The notes beneath the pieces were generated by a model that saw only the letters and a program-made list of their open reading frames with translations, was not told where the DNA came from and did not search any database. Source: Pseudoalteromonas luteoviolacea (GTDB taxonomy: Bacteria; Pseudomonadota; Gammaproteobacteria; Enterobacterales; Alteromonadaceae). Taken from it: a DNA stretch of 64,000 nucleotides. Positions 45,406 through 53,940 of this stretch are shown here, in pieces. Made by a program: the position numbers and the translations under genes. The DNA is taken from NCBI RefSeq assembly GCF_000814765.1, contig NZ_JWIC01000005.1:248001-312000 (forward strand). Direction: 5' to 3'. Positions within the stretch are counted from its first letter, which is position 1. Each line of letters begins with the position of its first letter.

Positions 45406-45420
45406 ACAGGTCTGACCTGT
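45406..45420. promoter_or_regulatory. FadR-like operator upstream of fadI
   Basis: ACAGGTC-T-GACCTGT is a perfect 15-bp palindrome whose GGTCnGACC core matches the FadR box (TGGTCnGACCA). It lies 18 bp before the fadI ATG, just downstream of the predicted transcription start, where a repressor would block elongation or initiation. Confidence 0.65.
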
Positions 45421-45432
45421 TATTTTAACTCG

Positions 45433-45461
45433 ATTCTAAACAACCGAATCCATTCTGCCAA
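45433..45461 (-). promoter_or_regulatory. Sigma-70 promoter of fadIJ
   Basis: On the minus strand TTGGCA and TAGAAT, each five of six to consensus, are separated by exactly 17 bp. Transcription should begin near 45426, a few bases before the FadR-like palindrome. Confidence 0.65.
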
Positions 45462-45615
45462 TAGAAAAATGGAAATAGTCTGTAAAAATCACAGCGCAAA
45501 TTAAACTTAGCGTGATTTTTGAACAAATCAAAAAGCATTTGAAAAATATATTAAAAATATGGAACTAAACAAAAAAAAAGAGTCTAAGAAAAGTGTGAAA
45601 TTACACCTCAAAAGC

Positions 45616-45643
45616 TTGAGTTTTTCGTTTCAATCCATATAAA
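45616..45643 (+). promoter_or_regulatory. Candidate sigma-70 promoter of the Bat-like operon
   Basis: TTGAGT and TATAAA are separated by 16 bp, 37 bp before the MoxR ATG. The flanks are AT-rich. Confidence 0.5.
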
Positions 45644-45679
45644 TAAGCAACAAATTTGTCATAACAAGGACAAACAAGC

Positions 45680-46636
45680 ATGGCAGTTAATGAGTTTACT
45701 GAATTAAAAAAATACTTAGATACACAAATTATTGGTCAACCTGATCTCACTGAAGCACTATTAATCGCTATCCTAGCTGACGGTCATTTATTAGTAGAAG
45801 GTCCACCAGGTCTTGCTAAAACCAGAGCGGTCAATGCGCTTGCCAAAGGCATTGAAGGCAGCTTCCAGCGCGTTCAGTTTACCCCTGACTTATTGCCTGC
45901 TGATATAACCGGCACCGACATCTACAGACAACAAACCAGTGAGTTTGTATTTGAGAAAGGCCCTCTGTTCCATAACCTTGTACTCGCTGATGAGATCAAC
46001 CGTGCACCAGCTAAGGTTCAATCAGCTCTACTAGAAGCGATGGCAGAAAGACAGGTTACAGTAGGTAAGACTACCTATCCATTACCGGAATTGTTCATGG
46101 TTATGGCAACCCAAAACCCGCTTGAACAAGAAGGGACCTATCCACTCCCTGAAGCGCAGTTAGATCGATTTTTGTTGCACCTCAATATTGATTACCCACA
46201 AGCACAAACTGAGTTAGAGATACTGCGACTCACTCGTGGCGAAGCACTCAGTACAGAGACAGTGGAATTTAGCCCAATTAGCCAACAGACGCTTTTTGAA
46301 GCAAGAAAAAAGGTGCTAGAACTACATTTAGCTGAACCGTTAGAACAATATTTAGTTCAACTTATTATCGCTACCCGTGAAGCAGCTACGCTTGATGCCC
46401 AACTAGGTACATGGATAGAGCTAGGTGCCAGTCCGCGCGCTACAATTGCATTGGATAAATGCGCACGTGCGCATGCGTGGTTACAACAGCGAGACTTCGT
46501 TACACCAGATGATATACAAGCTGTTTTGCATGACGTATTGAGACATCGCATTATTTTGAGCTATGAAGCACAAGCAGACGGTATTACGAAAGATCAGGTG
46601 ATTAGCCGAATCCTTGAGTTAGTGCCAGTCCCTTAA
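45680..46636 (+). CDS. MoxR-family AAA+ ATPase
   Basis: MoxR ATPases act as chaperone-like machines for partner VWA proteins. The 318-residue protein has Walker A GPPGLAKT (41-48), Walker B LADEIN (Asp104, Glu105), sensor 1 in MVMATQNPLEQEGTYPLPEAQLDRF and a C-terminal lid with SPRATIALDKCARAHAWL. It opens a tightly packed operon of MoxR, DUF58, DUF4381, two VWA proteins and a BatD-like protein, the usual MoxR/Bat arrangement. The preceding promoter candidate at 45616 would drive all of them. AAGGA precedes the ATG. Confidence 0.95.
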   Translation: MAVNEFTELKKYLDTQIIGQPDLTEALLIAILADGHLLVEGPPGLAKTRAVNALAKGIEGSFQRVQFTPDLLPADITGTDIYRQQTSEFVFEKGPLFHNLVLADEINRAPAKVQSALLEAMAERQVTVGKTTYPLPELFMVMATQNPLEQEGTYPLPEAQLDRFLLHLNIDYPQAQTELEILRLTRGEALSTETVEFSPISQQTLFEARKKVLELHLAEPLEQYLVQLIIATREAATLDAQLGTWIELGASPRATIALDKCARAHAWLQQRDFVTPDDIQAVLHDVLRHRIILSYEAQADGITKDQVISRILELVPVP

Positions 46637-46652
46637 AGTATAAGCTCGATCT

Positions 46653-47594
46653 ATGAAAGCAAATATTGATATCCAAAACTGGTTTAAAAACTGTCATACC
46701 AATGGCGTTGAACTTGGGCTAAAAGAACTGCTTTATTATAGAAGCAAATCCCGCCTGCTCGACTTAAAACCGAAAGGCCAAATACGCAGCGGACAAGCGG
46801 GACAATACCTTGCACCACACAAAGGAAGAGGTATGGAGTTTGCCGAAGTTCGTCAGTACCAATACGGCGACGATATTCGCGCAATAGATTGGCGCGTCAC
46901 AGCCCGTACAGGTGAAGCACACACAAAGCTGTATCAAGAAGAGAAAGAACGCCCGGTATTCATCTATACTGACCTGTCAAACAGCATGTTGTTTGGTAGT
47001 CAGCTCCTACTGAAATCAGTACAAGCAGCCCATTTAAGTGCATTAGTCGCTTGGTCAGCCTCACAGCGCGGTGACAGACTCGGCGGAGTGGTATTTTCAG
47101 AACATAGCCACCACGAGCTCAAACCAACTGCCAGAGACAAAGGCGTACTCGCTTTTTGCCACCAACTGTGTGATGTGCATGAAACGAGCCTTGCTAATCG
47201 AGATAGCGCAAGCGCCAGCCGTTTTAATGACAACCTAAAAAGGCTGAAGCATCTGGCAAAACCAGGCAGTTTAATTTACTTGATTTCTGATTTTTCAGAC
47301 CTCAATGATGAAAGTTTTTCACTCCTAGAAGGCTTGAGTCGACACTGTGAACTGACCGGGTGCCAAGTCAGTGACCCCTTTGAGCATACTTTACCAGCCT
47401 ATAACCAAGCCGTTGAGATCCAAGGCACTCAAAATACTTGGACGCTCCCGCTTAGCGATAAGCAATTTAGAGATAAATTTGCCAAACGCGCGCAGCAAGT
47501 ATTCAGCGCTCGCCTCAAACGCTTGCAGCGTGCAGGTATGACTATGCTTAATTTTTCTGCGGATATTCCCTTAGAAACTCAGCTCACTAGGTAA
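46653..47594 (+). CDS. DUF58 domain protein
   Basis: The 313-residue protein is of the DUF58 family, VWA-related, routinely encoded next to MoxR. The diagnostic stretch GRGMEFAEVRQYQYGDDIRAIDWRVTART is near residues 56-84, with a degenerate metal-site DLSNSML at about 109-115. It is cytoplasmic, with no transmembrane helix, and is thought to be a MoxR partner or substrate. It starts 16 bp after moxR and ends 5 bp before the next gene. Confidence 0.9.
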   Translation: MKANIDIQNWFKNCHTNGVELGLKELLYYRSKSRLLDLKPKGQIRSGQAGQYLAPHKGRGMEFAEVRQYQYGDDIRAIDWRVTARTGEAHTKLYQEEKERPVFIYTDLSNSMLFGSQLLLKSVQAAHLSALVAWSASQRGDRLGGVVFSEHSHHELKPTARDKGVLAFCHQLCDVHETSLANRDSASASRFNDNLKRLKHLAKPGSLIYLISDFSDLNDESFSLLEGLSRHCELTGCQVSDPFEHTLPAYNQAVEIQGTQNTWTLPLSDKQFRDKFAKRAQQVFSARLKRLQRAGMTMLNFSADIPLETQLTR

Positions 47595-47599
47595 CTGTA

Positions 47600-48034
47600 A
47601 TGAATCAATCTCCACTAGATGCCCTGCACGATGTTATGCCACCAGAACAAGTGAGCTGGTGGCCTTTATCTTTGCCAATGTGGGCACTTATTTGCGTTTC
47701 AATTATTGTCATTGTTGCTTTGGCTGTTTGGCTCTATAAAAACTGGCAGTTTGGTGCAGCCAAAAGAGAAGCAATCCAATTAAGCCAGCAGCATCAGCAA
47801 GATGCCCTTGCTTTACATGGCATAGTGAAAAGACTAGCTAAACACTATTACGGTACGTCTGCTGCCGCTCAGTCGAGTACTAGCTGGTGCCAGACATTAA
47901 ATTCGGTATCAAAAGCGCAGTTCAAAGAGCAAGATATTACCGCTTTATATAAATCAGATAATAACAACGAACAAATTGAACAACTTATGATGGCAATTAA
48001 GACCTTTAAAACCAAGGAGCGCTTAGATGTTTGA
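47600..48034 (+). CDS. DUF4381 family membrane protein
   Basis: This 144-residue protein has one transmembrane helix (about residues 26-46, ALICVSIIVIVALAVWLYKNW) and a cytoplasmic helical domain with the DUF4381 pattern (Leu/Gln-rich helix, VKRLAKHYYGTSAAAQSS, TSWCQTLN). The role is undefined, but the gene is a regular member of MoxR/Bat clusters in gammaproteobacteria. It overlaps the next VWA gene by 8 bp, so coupled translation is likely. Confidence 0.85.
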   Translation: MNQSPLDALHDVMPPEQVSWWPLSLPMWALICVSIIVIVALAVWLYKNWQFGAAKREAIQLSQQHQQDALALHGIVKRLAKHYYGTSAAAQSSTSWCQTLNSVSKAQFKEQDITALYKSDNNNEQIEQLMMAIKTFKTKERLDV

Positions 48035-49013
48035 ATTTGAGTGGCCATTGGCTTTTTTGTTGCTTCCACTACCATGGATTATCGCCAGACTCAAACCTGT
48101 TGCGCTACAGACACAACACAAAATCCGTATGCCAAGTTATGCCACTTTGGGCGCAATAGGCACGCAGGAACAGGTTTTATCTCATAAAAAAAACTGGCTA
48201 GAAATGCTCATTTGGTTGCTGCTGGTGACCGCATTGAGTAATCCGACTTGGCTGGATGACCCAATTACGTTACCCAGTGAAGGCAGAGACATCATGATGG
48301 CGGTGGATCTATCACATTCAATGGCTGAAGAAGACATGGAATATAACGGCCGTTACATAGATAGACTCTCGGTTGTTAAAGCAGTTTTAGGCGACTTTAT
48401 AGAACAAAGACAAGGCGATAGACTTGGCCTGATTTTATTCGCGGATACTGCCTTTTTACAAACACCGTTAACCAAAGACATTAACACCGTAAGTCAGATG
48501 CTACAAGAATCGCAAATTGGTTTGGTAGGCAGAGCCACAGCCATTGGCGATGCACTAGGTCTTGCTGTCAAACGCTTCAATCAAAAAGAAGAAAGTAACC
48601 GTATTCTGATATTACTCACTGATGGCCAAAATACCGCAGGTAACTTACAACCCGAAGAAGCGCTTATTTTAGCCAGAGAAGAAGGGATAAAAGTCTATAC
48701 CATTGGTGTCGGCTCAGATGGCCGAAGAAATCGCGGGTTCTTCTCTTTGGGCAATATGTCTGGTGCAAGCATTGATGAGCAAACACTGACTCATATTGCA
48801 TCTGAAACAGGTGGCCGTTATTTCCGAGCAAAAGATGTGCAAGGTCTACAACAAATTTACTCTGAATTAGATAACTTGGAGCCCATCTCCGCAGAAGATG
48901 AAACATTCCGACCTAAAATCGCATTATTTTATATCCCACTCTTAGCGGCCATCGCTATTTGGGGATTAGCGCTGCTAATTCGCTTTGCAATGCAATGGAG
49001 GCGAGATAATTAA
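48027..49013 (+). CDS. VWA domain membrane protein (BatA-like)
   Basis: The 328-residue product has two N-terminal membrane helices, a von Willebrand A domain and a C-terminal membrane helix (about 300-320). The metal-ion-dependent adhesion site is complete: DLSHS (Asp94, Ser96, Ser98), Thr in TPLTKD and Asp in LLTDGQNT. The VWA domain lies between membrane segments, as in BatA proteins of aerotolerance operons. It overlaps DUF4381 by 8 bp. Partners are probably the second VWA protein and the BatD-like protein. Confidence 0.92.
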   Translation: MFEFEWPLAFLLLPLPWIIARLKPVALQTQHKIRMPSYATLGAIGTQEQVLSHKKNWLEMLIWLLLVTALSNPTWLDDPITLPSEGRDIMMAVDLSHSMAEEDMEYNGRYIDRLSVVKAVLGDFIEQRQGDRLGLILFADTAFLQTPLTKDINTVSQMLQESQIGLVGRATAIGDALGLAVKRFNQKEESNRILILLTDGQNTAGNLQPEEALILAREEGIKVYTIGVGSDGRRNRGFFSLGNMSGASIDEQTLTHIASETGGRYFRAKDVQGLQQIYSELDNLEPISAEDETFRPKIALFYIPLLAAIAIWGLALLIRFAMQWRRDN

Positions 49014-49014
49014 T

Positions 49015-50892
49015 ATGACCGAATTTCAATTTATTAGACCTGACTTACTGTGGCTACTATTACCTTGGAGTGTCATCTGCTTACTGCAGTGGTATAAAAA
49101 GTCCAGCAGCAAACAATCTCAGTTGATCGCGCCACACCTAGCCAAAATTGTTTTGACCGAAGGCAAGCAGGCAAAGTCTAATCATTCATCTTGGTTGACC
49201 AGTCTCATACTTTTACTTGGGGTATTGGCCGCTGCGGGTCCAAGCATTGAAAAGCAAAGTGTGCCAGTGTTTTCAGCCAAACAGGCAAGAGTATTAGTAA
49301 TGGACATGTCCTACTCAATGTACTCCACGGACATAGCACCAAATAGACTCACACAAGCAAGATTTAAGACACTTGATATGTTGCAGCAGTTTCGTGAGGG
49401 TGACACTGCTTTGGTTGCTTATGCTCAGGATGCTTTCATTGTGTCGCCACTAACGAGCGACATAAACACCCTAGAGAATCTAGTTCCAAGTATTAGCCCA
49501 GACATTATGCCAGGAAAAGGCGCCAACGTACTTGCTGGTATTGACCAAGCGAAAACGCTGCTTGAACAGGCAGGTTACCCATCCGGTGAAATCATTTTGA
49601 TTACAGATGAAGTTGAACTAGAAGATGCGCAAGATATACAAAGTATGCTGAGCGGTTCGGGTTACAGGCTTCATATTTATGGCGTTGGCACTGCTCAAGG
49701 TGCTCCAATCAGCGTACCTGAAGGAGGGTTTTTAAAAGACAGATATGGACAAATCGTTGTGCCTAAGCTTTACGCTGAACGTTTACGCTCTTTAGCCCAA
49801 CGCTTAGGTGGCCAATATGCCACTTATTCGCCGGATAATTCAGATATTGAAACCTTTGCGATTGAGGATACACAGGACATTGAATCGCCCAATGAACCAA
49901 ACGAAACACTTTGGCGCGTCGATGCGGGTCAATACCTGTTATTTGCCATTATTCCACTTGCGCTTTTGGCATTTCGTAACAATGCAGTGACGCTGGTAAT
50001 TTGCGTTATCGCCTATCTTCCAAGCTCACCTAGCTATGCTGCTGATTGGCAATCTTGGTTCAAAAATACAGATCAAAACGCGTTATCAGCCTACCAAGAT
50101 GAACACTTTGACCAAGCCAGTGCTGCACAGGATGCAACACTGCGTGGCGCAGCTCAATACAAACAAGGGTTATACGAGCAAGCAGCTAAAACATTGCAGC
50201 ATACAGATACCGCAATTGGCCAATATAACCTTGGTAATGCACTGGCACACTTAGGTAAGATCGACGAAGCCATTGAGGCATATGATAGTGCTTTGACAAT
50301 AAATCCTACCCTTTCACAAGCACAAGAAAATAAAGAGTTACTTGAGCAGATGAGAGATCAGCAGTCCCAACAAAATCAGGATCAAAATAATCAAGAGCAA
50401 CAAGAGCAATCCTCTGAGCAGCAAAACGACCAACAACAAGGCGAAGGTGAAAACCAAGAACAATCTGACCAAAACGAGCAACAGAGCCAGTCTCAAGATG
50501 GACAAGGGGATGAGTCTGAACAAGAGAATACCGAACAGTCAGAGCAATCTCAAAGTGATGAGCAATCTGAAAATCAGAATGAGCCAGAGTTAGCCGACAA
50601 ACAAGCAGGTGAAGAAGGTGAAGAAGGCGAGCAAGCTGAAAAACAAGAGCAATCAGCACAGCCACAGCAAACGCCTCAAGGCGAGCTATCAGAAGACGAG
50701 CAGGCGCAGCAAATGGCGCAATCTGAGATGAGAGAGCTAACACCTGAAGAAAAAGAAAAAGCACAGCAATTGGACCAACTACTTCGAAGAGTACCTGATG
50801 ACCCTGCCATTTTGCTAAAAAATAAAATGCTTTTGGAATCAAGACAAAGACAACAACAAAGACAACCAGTAGGAGCTGAAAAATCATGGTAA
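49015..50892 (+). CDS. VWA-TPR membrane protein (BatB/BatC-like fusion)
   Basis: From the ATG at 49015, with GGAGGCGAG 12-18 bases upstream, the 625-residue product has two N-terminal membrane helices, a VWA domain with metal site DMSYS (Asp97, Ser99, Ser101), a further membrane helix (YLLFAIIPLALLAF), a TPR pair (IGQYNLGNALAHLGKIDEA, IEAYDSALTINP), and then a ~130-residue low-complexity Gln/Glu/Asn/Ser tail before a final RELTPEEKEKAQQLDQLLR. BatB (VWA) and BatC (TPR) are fused here into one chain. The acidic tail is probably disordered. Confidence 0.9.
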   Translation: MTEFQFIRPDLLWLLLPWSVICLLQWYKKSSSKQSQLIAPHLAKIVLTEGKQAKSNHSSWLTSLILLLGVLAAAGPSIEKQSVPVFSAKQARVLVMDMSYSMYSTDIAPNRLTQARFKTLDMLQQFREGDTALVAYAQDAFIVSPLTSDINTLENLVPSISPDIMPGKGANVLAGIDQAKTLLEQAGYPSGEIILITDEVELEDAQDIQSMLSGSGYRLHIYGVGTAQGAPISVPEGGFLKDRYGQIVVPKLYAERLRSLAQRLGGQYATYSPDNSDIETFAIEDTQDIESPNEPNETLWRVDAGQYLLFAIIPLALLAFRNNAVTLVICVIAYLPSSPSYAADWQSWFKNTDQNALSAYQDEHFDQASAAQDATLRGAAQYKQGLYEQAAKTLQHTDTAIGQYNLGNALAHLGKIDEAIEAYDSALTINPTLSQAQENKELLEQMRDQQSQQNQDQNNQEQQEQSSEQQNDQQQGEGENQEQSDQNEQQSQSQDGQGDESEQENTEQSEQSQSDEQSENQNEPELADKQAGEEGEEGEQAEKQEQSAQPQQTPQGELSEDEQAQQMAQSEMRELTPEEKEKAQQLDQLLRRVPDDPAILLKNKMLLESRQRQQQRQPVGAEKSW

Positions 50893-52532
50893 TGCGATTT
50901 GCTATCTGTTTTATTTTATTCGCTGTCGCGCTGCCCGCTTTGGCCATAGACAGACTCACCGCCAGTGTGGATAAAAACCCAGTTTTGGTTGGTGAATACT
51001 TTACTTTAACCATTGAAGCCAATGGTAAGGTATCAGGTCAAATGCCTGATACTTCTGCCATAGCGAAAAACTTTGTTACTGGACCAATCAGTACCAGCTC
51101 TCGTACTCAAATAGTCAATGGTAGTATGAGCAGTGCAACCAGTTGGCAAATGCAAGTCATGTCCAGAAGCGCAGGTGAGTTTACGCTTCCTGCATTTGAA
51201 GTCTCAGGCATCAAATCTCAGCCTATTAACTTACGCGTAGTAGCAAGAGAGTCAGATGATAGCCAACAAAAAGATATCTTTGTCACAACGGAGCTGGCAC
51301 CGCAGTCTTTGTATGTACAGCAAGCCGCTTTATACACCGTTAAGCTTTTCATTGGCAAAGATTTGCTTGATGCGCAAATGAGCCAGCCTACTATGAACGA
51401 AGGCTCCATCACCGCAATGGGACAACAAGAAGAAGCCTATGAAGTCGTCGATGGTCGCCGCTACCGAGTGATAACCCGAAAGTACCTCATTCAACCGCAG
51501 AAAAGTGGTAACTTCACCGTGGAAGGCCCTATTTTTAATGGCCAAGTTCGTGAAGGATATCGCAGAATGGCTGTAAGCGCTGTTGGAGAATCTATTGACG
51601 TTGAAGTGAAGCCTATTCCAAACGACTATAAAGGCGCATGGCTACCTAGTGAATTAGTGAACTTGGCAGAAGAATGGCAACCAGAAGATAAACAAGTTGT
51701 AGTAGGTTCACCGATCACGAGAACGTTTACTCTGACTGCACTGGGTATCACCAAAGAACAAATGCCTGATATAGACATTCCAAGTGTAGATGGGTTTAGA
51801 ATTTACCCAGATGAGACCGATCGAAATCAAATGGCAAGAGATGGCCGAGTCATTTCGCAAATGGTTGCTTCTTATGCCCTACTCCCACAAAAGCCTGGTA
51901 CTTACACACTCCCAGAGATTAAATTACCATGGTTTAACACCGTAATTAACCGCATCCAATATGCTACATTGCCAGCAAGAACCGTTGAAGTTATCGCGGA
52001 TCCAAATCAACCACAGACACCAACAGTACAGCCGCAACCTAACGTCACTATGCAATCTGTCGCGCCGAGTAATCAGGTTGAACCGACAATCATCTATAGA
52101 GACGCAAAAAAATCTTGGGTAGATTGGGTGTTAACGGGTTTAGGTTATGTACTTTGGTTAATTACACTGGTAGTGATGCTGTTAAGAAAATCCCATACAC
52201 CAGTACAAGCCTCCGCAAAAGATAGTCAGAACACAGACAATACAAATGCACAGGATAAGTTAAAACAACTTGCAAAAGTGGCAAAGCAAAATGAAGCCCG
52301 ACAGTTTTACACGTTATTACGAGAATATGTGGAACTCGCTTATCAACAGCCACTAAAATCTTGGACCAGCCAGCAGCCGACCGAAATTAGGGAAGAAATT
52401 GCAAAGTTGCAAGCATCCCTTTATAGTGCAAATAAAAAACAGGTCGATCTCGTAACGCTATATAATCATATGTGTAAAATTAAAAAGCGTTCAAAATCAG
52501 ACGCTAAGAATCGCCTAGAGACGCTTTACTAA
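50886..52532 (+). CDS. BatD-family protein
   Basis: The 548-residue product has a signal peptide (MRFAICFILFAVALPALA), a long periplasmic region of immunoglobulin-like beta domains (IDRLTASVDKNPVLVGEYFTL, FTVEGPIFNGQVREGYRRMAV) and a C-terminal membrane helix (WVLTGLGYVLWLITLVVML) with a cytoplasmic helical tail. This is the oxygen-tolerance BatD layout. It overlaps the VWA-TPR gene by 7 bp, completing the operon. Together with MoxR and the VWA proteins it suggests an envelope machine that handles folding or assembly across the inner membrane. Confidence 0.9.
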   Translation: MVMRFAICFILFAVALPALAIDRLTASVDKNPVLVGEYFTLTIEANGKVSGQMPDTSAIAKNFVTGPISTSSRTQIVNGSMSSATSWQMQVMSRSAGEFTLPAFEVSGIKSQPINLRVVARESDDSQQKDIFVTTELAPQSLYVQQAALYTVKLFIGKDLLDAQMSQPTMNEGSITAMGQQEEAYEVVDGRRYRVITRKYLIQPQKSGNFTVEGPIFNGQVREGYRRMAVSAVGESIDVEVKPIPNDYKGAWLPSELVNLAEEWQPEDKQVVVGSPITRTFTLTALGITKEQMPDIDIPSVDGFRIYPDETDRNQMARDGRVISQMVASYALLPQKPGTYTLPEIKLPWFNTVINRIQYATLPARTVEVIADPNQPQTPTVQPQPNVTMQSVAPSNQVEPTIIYRDAKKSWVDWVLTGLGYVLWLITLVVMLLRKSHTPVQASAKDSQNTDNTNAQDKLKQLAKVAKQNEARQFYTLLREYVELAYQQPLKSWTSQQPTEIREEIAKLQASLYSANKKQVDLVTLYNHMCKIKKRSKSDAKNRLETLY

Positions 52533-52583
52533 ATAATATGGCGAAAAGTGAAATAATATTGCTAAAGGCAAGGTCTAGTTAGC

Positions 52584-53099
52584 ATGACCCAAAAACAAAA
52601 ACGTTACGAATCTTTGGTTCAGGTTTACCATACGGAGTTATATCGCTTTGCTTATTGGTTGTGCCAGGACCCAACTATTGCAGAAGACTTGGTTCAGGAA
52701 ACATTTTTACGTGCATGGCGCTCACTAGATGCACTTCAGGATGAAAAAGCCGCTAAGTCTTGGTTATTAACCATATTGCGACGAGAGAACGCGCGTCGCT
52801 TTGAACGAAAACAATTTGATTATGCTGATGTTGAAAATGACACCTTGGTCGATACCAAAAGCACAGCATTAGACGATGAAATGGAGCAAACGGTTGTCCA
52901 AAGACAGATTAACCAGTTAGCTTCCGAGTATAGAGAACCTTTATTGCTTCAAGTGGTCATGGGGTGCTCTGGTGATGAAATCGCAGAGATTTTGGAGTTA
53001 AACAAAAATACAGTTATGACCAGATTGTATAGAGCGAGAAATCAGCTAAAAGAGGCATTAACTAACGTGAATGAATCAGCAAAGGGGGCATCAAACTGA
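52584..53099 (+). CDS. ECF-type RNA polymerase sigma factor
   Basis: The 171-residue protein has sigma region 2 (YRFAYWLCQDPTIAEDLVQETFLRAWRSL) and region 4 (QVVMGCSGDEIAEILELNKNTVMTRLYRARNQL), with no region 3, as in extracytoplasmic-function sigma factors. Its stop codon overlaps the start of the DUF3379 gene (TGATG), a typical sigma/anti-sigma arrangement. Its target promoters are not identified here. It follows the Bat-like operon by 52 bp and might be read from the same transcript. Confidence 0.92.
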   Translation: MTQKQKRYESLVQVYHTELYRFAYWLCQDPTIAEDLVQETFLRAWRSLDALQDEKAAKSWLLTILRRENARRFERKQFDYADVENDTLVDTKSTALDDEMEQTVVQRQINQLASEYREPLLLQVVMGCSGDEIAEILELNKNTVMTRLYRARNQLKEALTNVNESAKGASN

Positions 53100-53830
53100 T
53101 GGATGATTTAGAATTTCGCCGTCGCCTGTTCGCCGATCCAAGCGATCAACACCTAGCGGATGAGGCAAAGCAGGATCCGGCTAAAAAGCGCTTAGTTGAA
53201 GAGGTGCAGGATTTTGATGCCCTGCTCGGCGATGCGCTAAAGGTACCTGTGCCAGAAGGCTTACAAGCAAAGTTACTTGCTAATATAGAAGCGGATGAAA
53301 AACCAGCAACACATTCTTCGGATAATGTGGTTAAACTGGCTTGGTATAGACGCTTCACCGTCCCTATTGCATCAGCGGCTTCGGTGGCACTGGCTGTAAT
53401 GGTGTATTTCAGCACTGCTGTACACGCACCACTGTATGCTGGGGAGCACGCCCTTGAACATGTATATTATGAAGAAAGTGCATTAAAGTTAAACAAAGAA
53501 GTTAACCTGCAAATTGTCAATGAGAAGTTGGCAATGCTCGGTGGCAAACTGGAGTCTTTACCAGGGAAAGTAACCTACGCCACGTTCTGTAATTTTAAAG
53601 GCCAGCGCAGCTTACATTTAATTTTTCAATCTGATCATGGCCCTATGACGGTGTTTATTGTACCAAGCGATAAAAACGACTATCGCCAAGGTGATACCGA
53701 GTTTAATGACAGTCGTTTTAGCGGTTCAATTAACAAAGGCGCTAATGCCGATACCATTTTGGTAGCCAAATTAGGCACTCCTCTTGAAAAATATCAAGGG
53801 GAAGTCAACAACTCCTTACAATGGCTATAA
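53099..53830 (+). CDS. DUF3379 protein, likely anti-sigma factor
   Basis: The 243-residue product has a cytoplasmic N-terminal helical part resembling an anti-sigma domain (MDDLEFRRRLFADPSDQHLA, residues 1-80), one membrane helix (about 87-109) and a periplasmic C-terminal domain. It is recognised as DUF3379, found in Alteromonadales beside ECF sigma genes. The overlap with the sigma-factor gene and the topology strongly suggest that it holds the sigma factor at the membrane, but direct anti-sigma activity is inferred. A GC-rich hairpin follows. Confidence 0.85.
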   Translation: MDDLEFRRRLFADPSDQHLADEAKQDPAKKRLVEEVQDFDALLGDALKVPVPEGLQAKLLANIEADEKPATHSSDNVVKLAWYRRFTVPIASAASVALAVMVYFSTAVHAPLYAGEHALEHVYYEESALKLNKEVNLQIVNEKLAMLGGKLESLPGKVTYATFCNFKGQRSLHLIFQSDHGPMTVFIVPSDKNDYRQGDTEFNDSRFSGSINKGANADTILVAKLGTPLEKYQGEVNNSLQWL

Positions 53831-53834
53831 AACG

Positions 53835-53860
53835 GGGCGCGGCAAGCGCCCTATTTGTTC
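53835..53860 (+). terminator. Terminator after the sigma/DUF3379 pair
   Basis: GGGCGC and GCGCCC form a 6-bp GC stem with a 5-base loop, followed by TATTTGTT. It lies just after the DUF3379 stop. Confidence 0.7.
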
Positions 53861-53940
53861 CTATTACCGTCCTATTTCAGTTCAATTTCTTTTTTATTTT
53901 CATTAGAATGTGACACAGTATTTAAACTTAGAGGAAAACC

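Noticed and set aside
50306..51022. 238-codon frame on the minus strand
   Set aside because: It is antisense to the Gln/Glu-rich tail of the VWA-TPR protein; the bias of GAG/CAG codons keeps the opposite strand free of stops.
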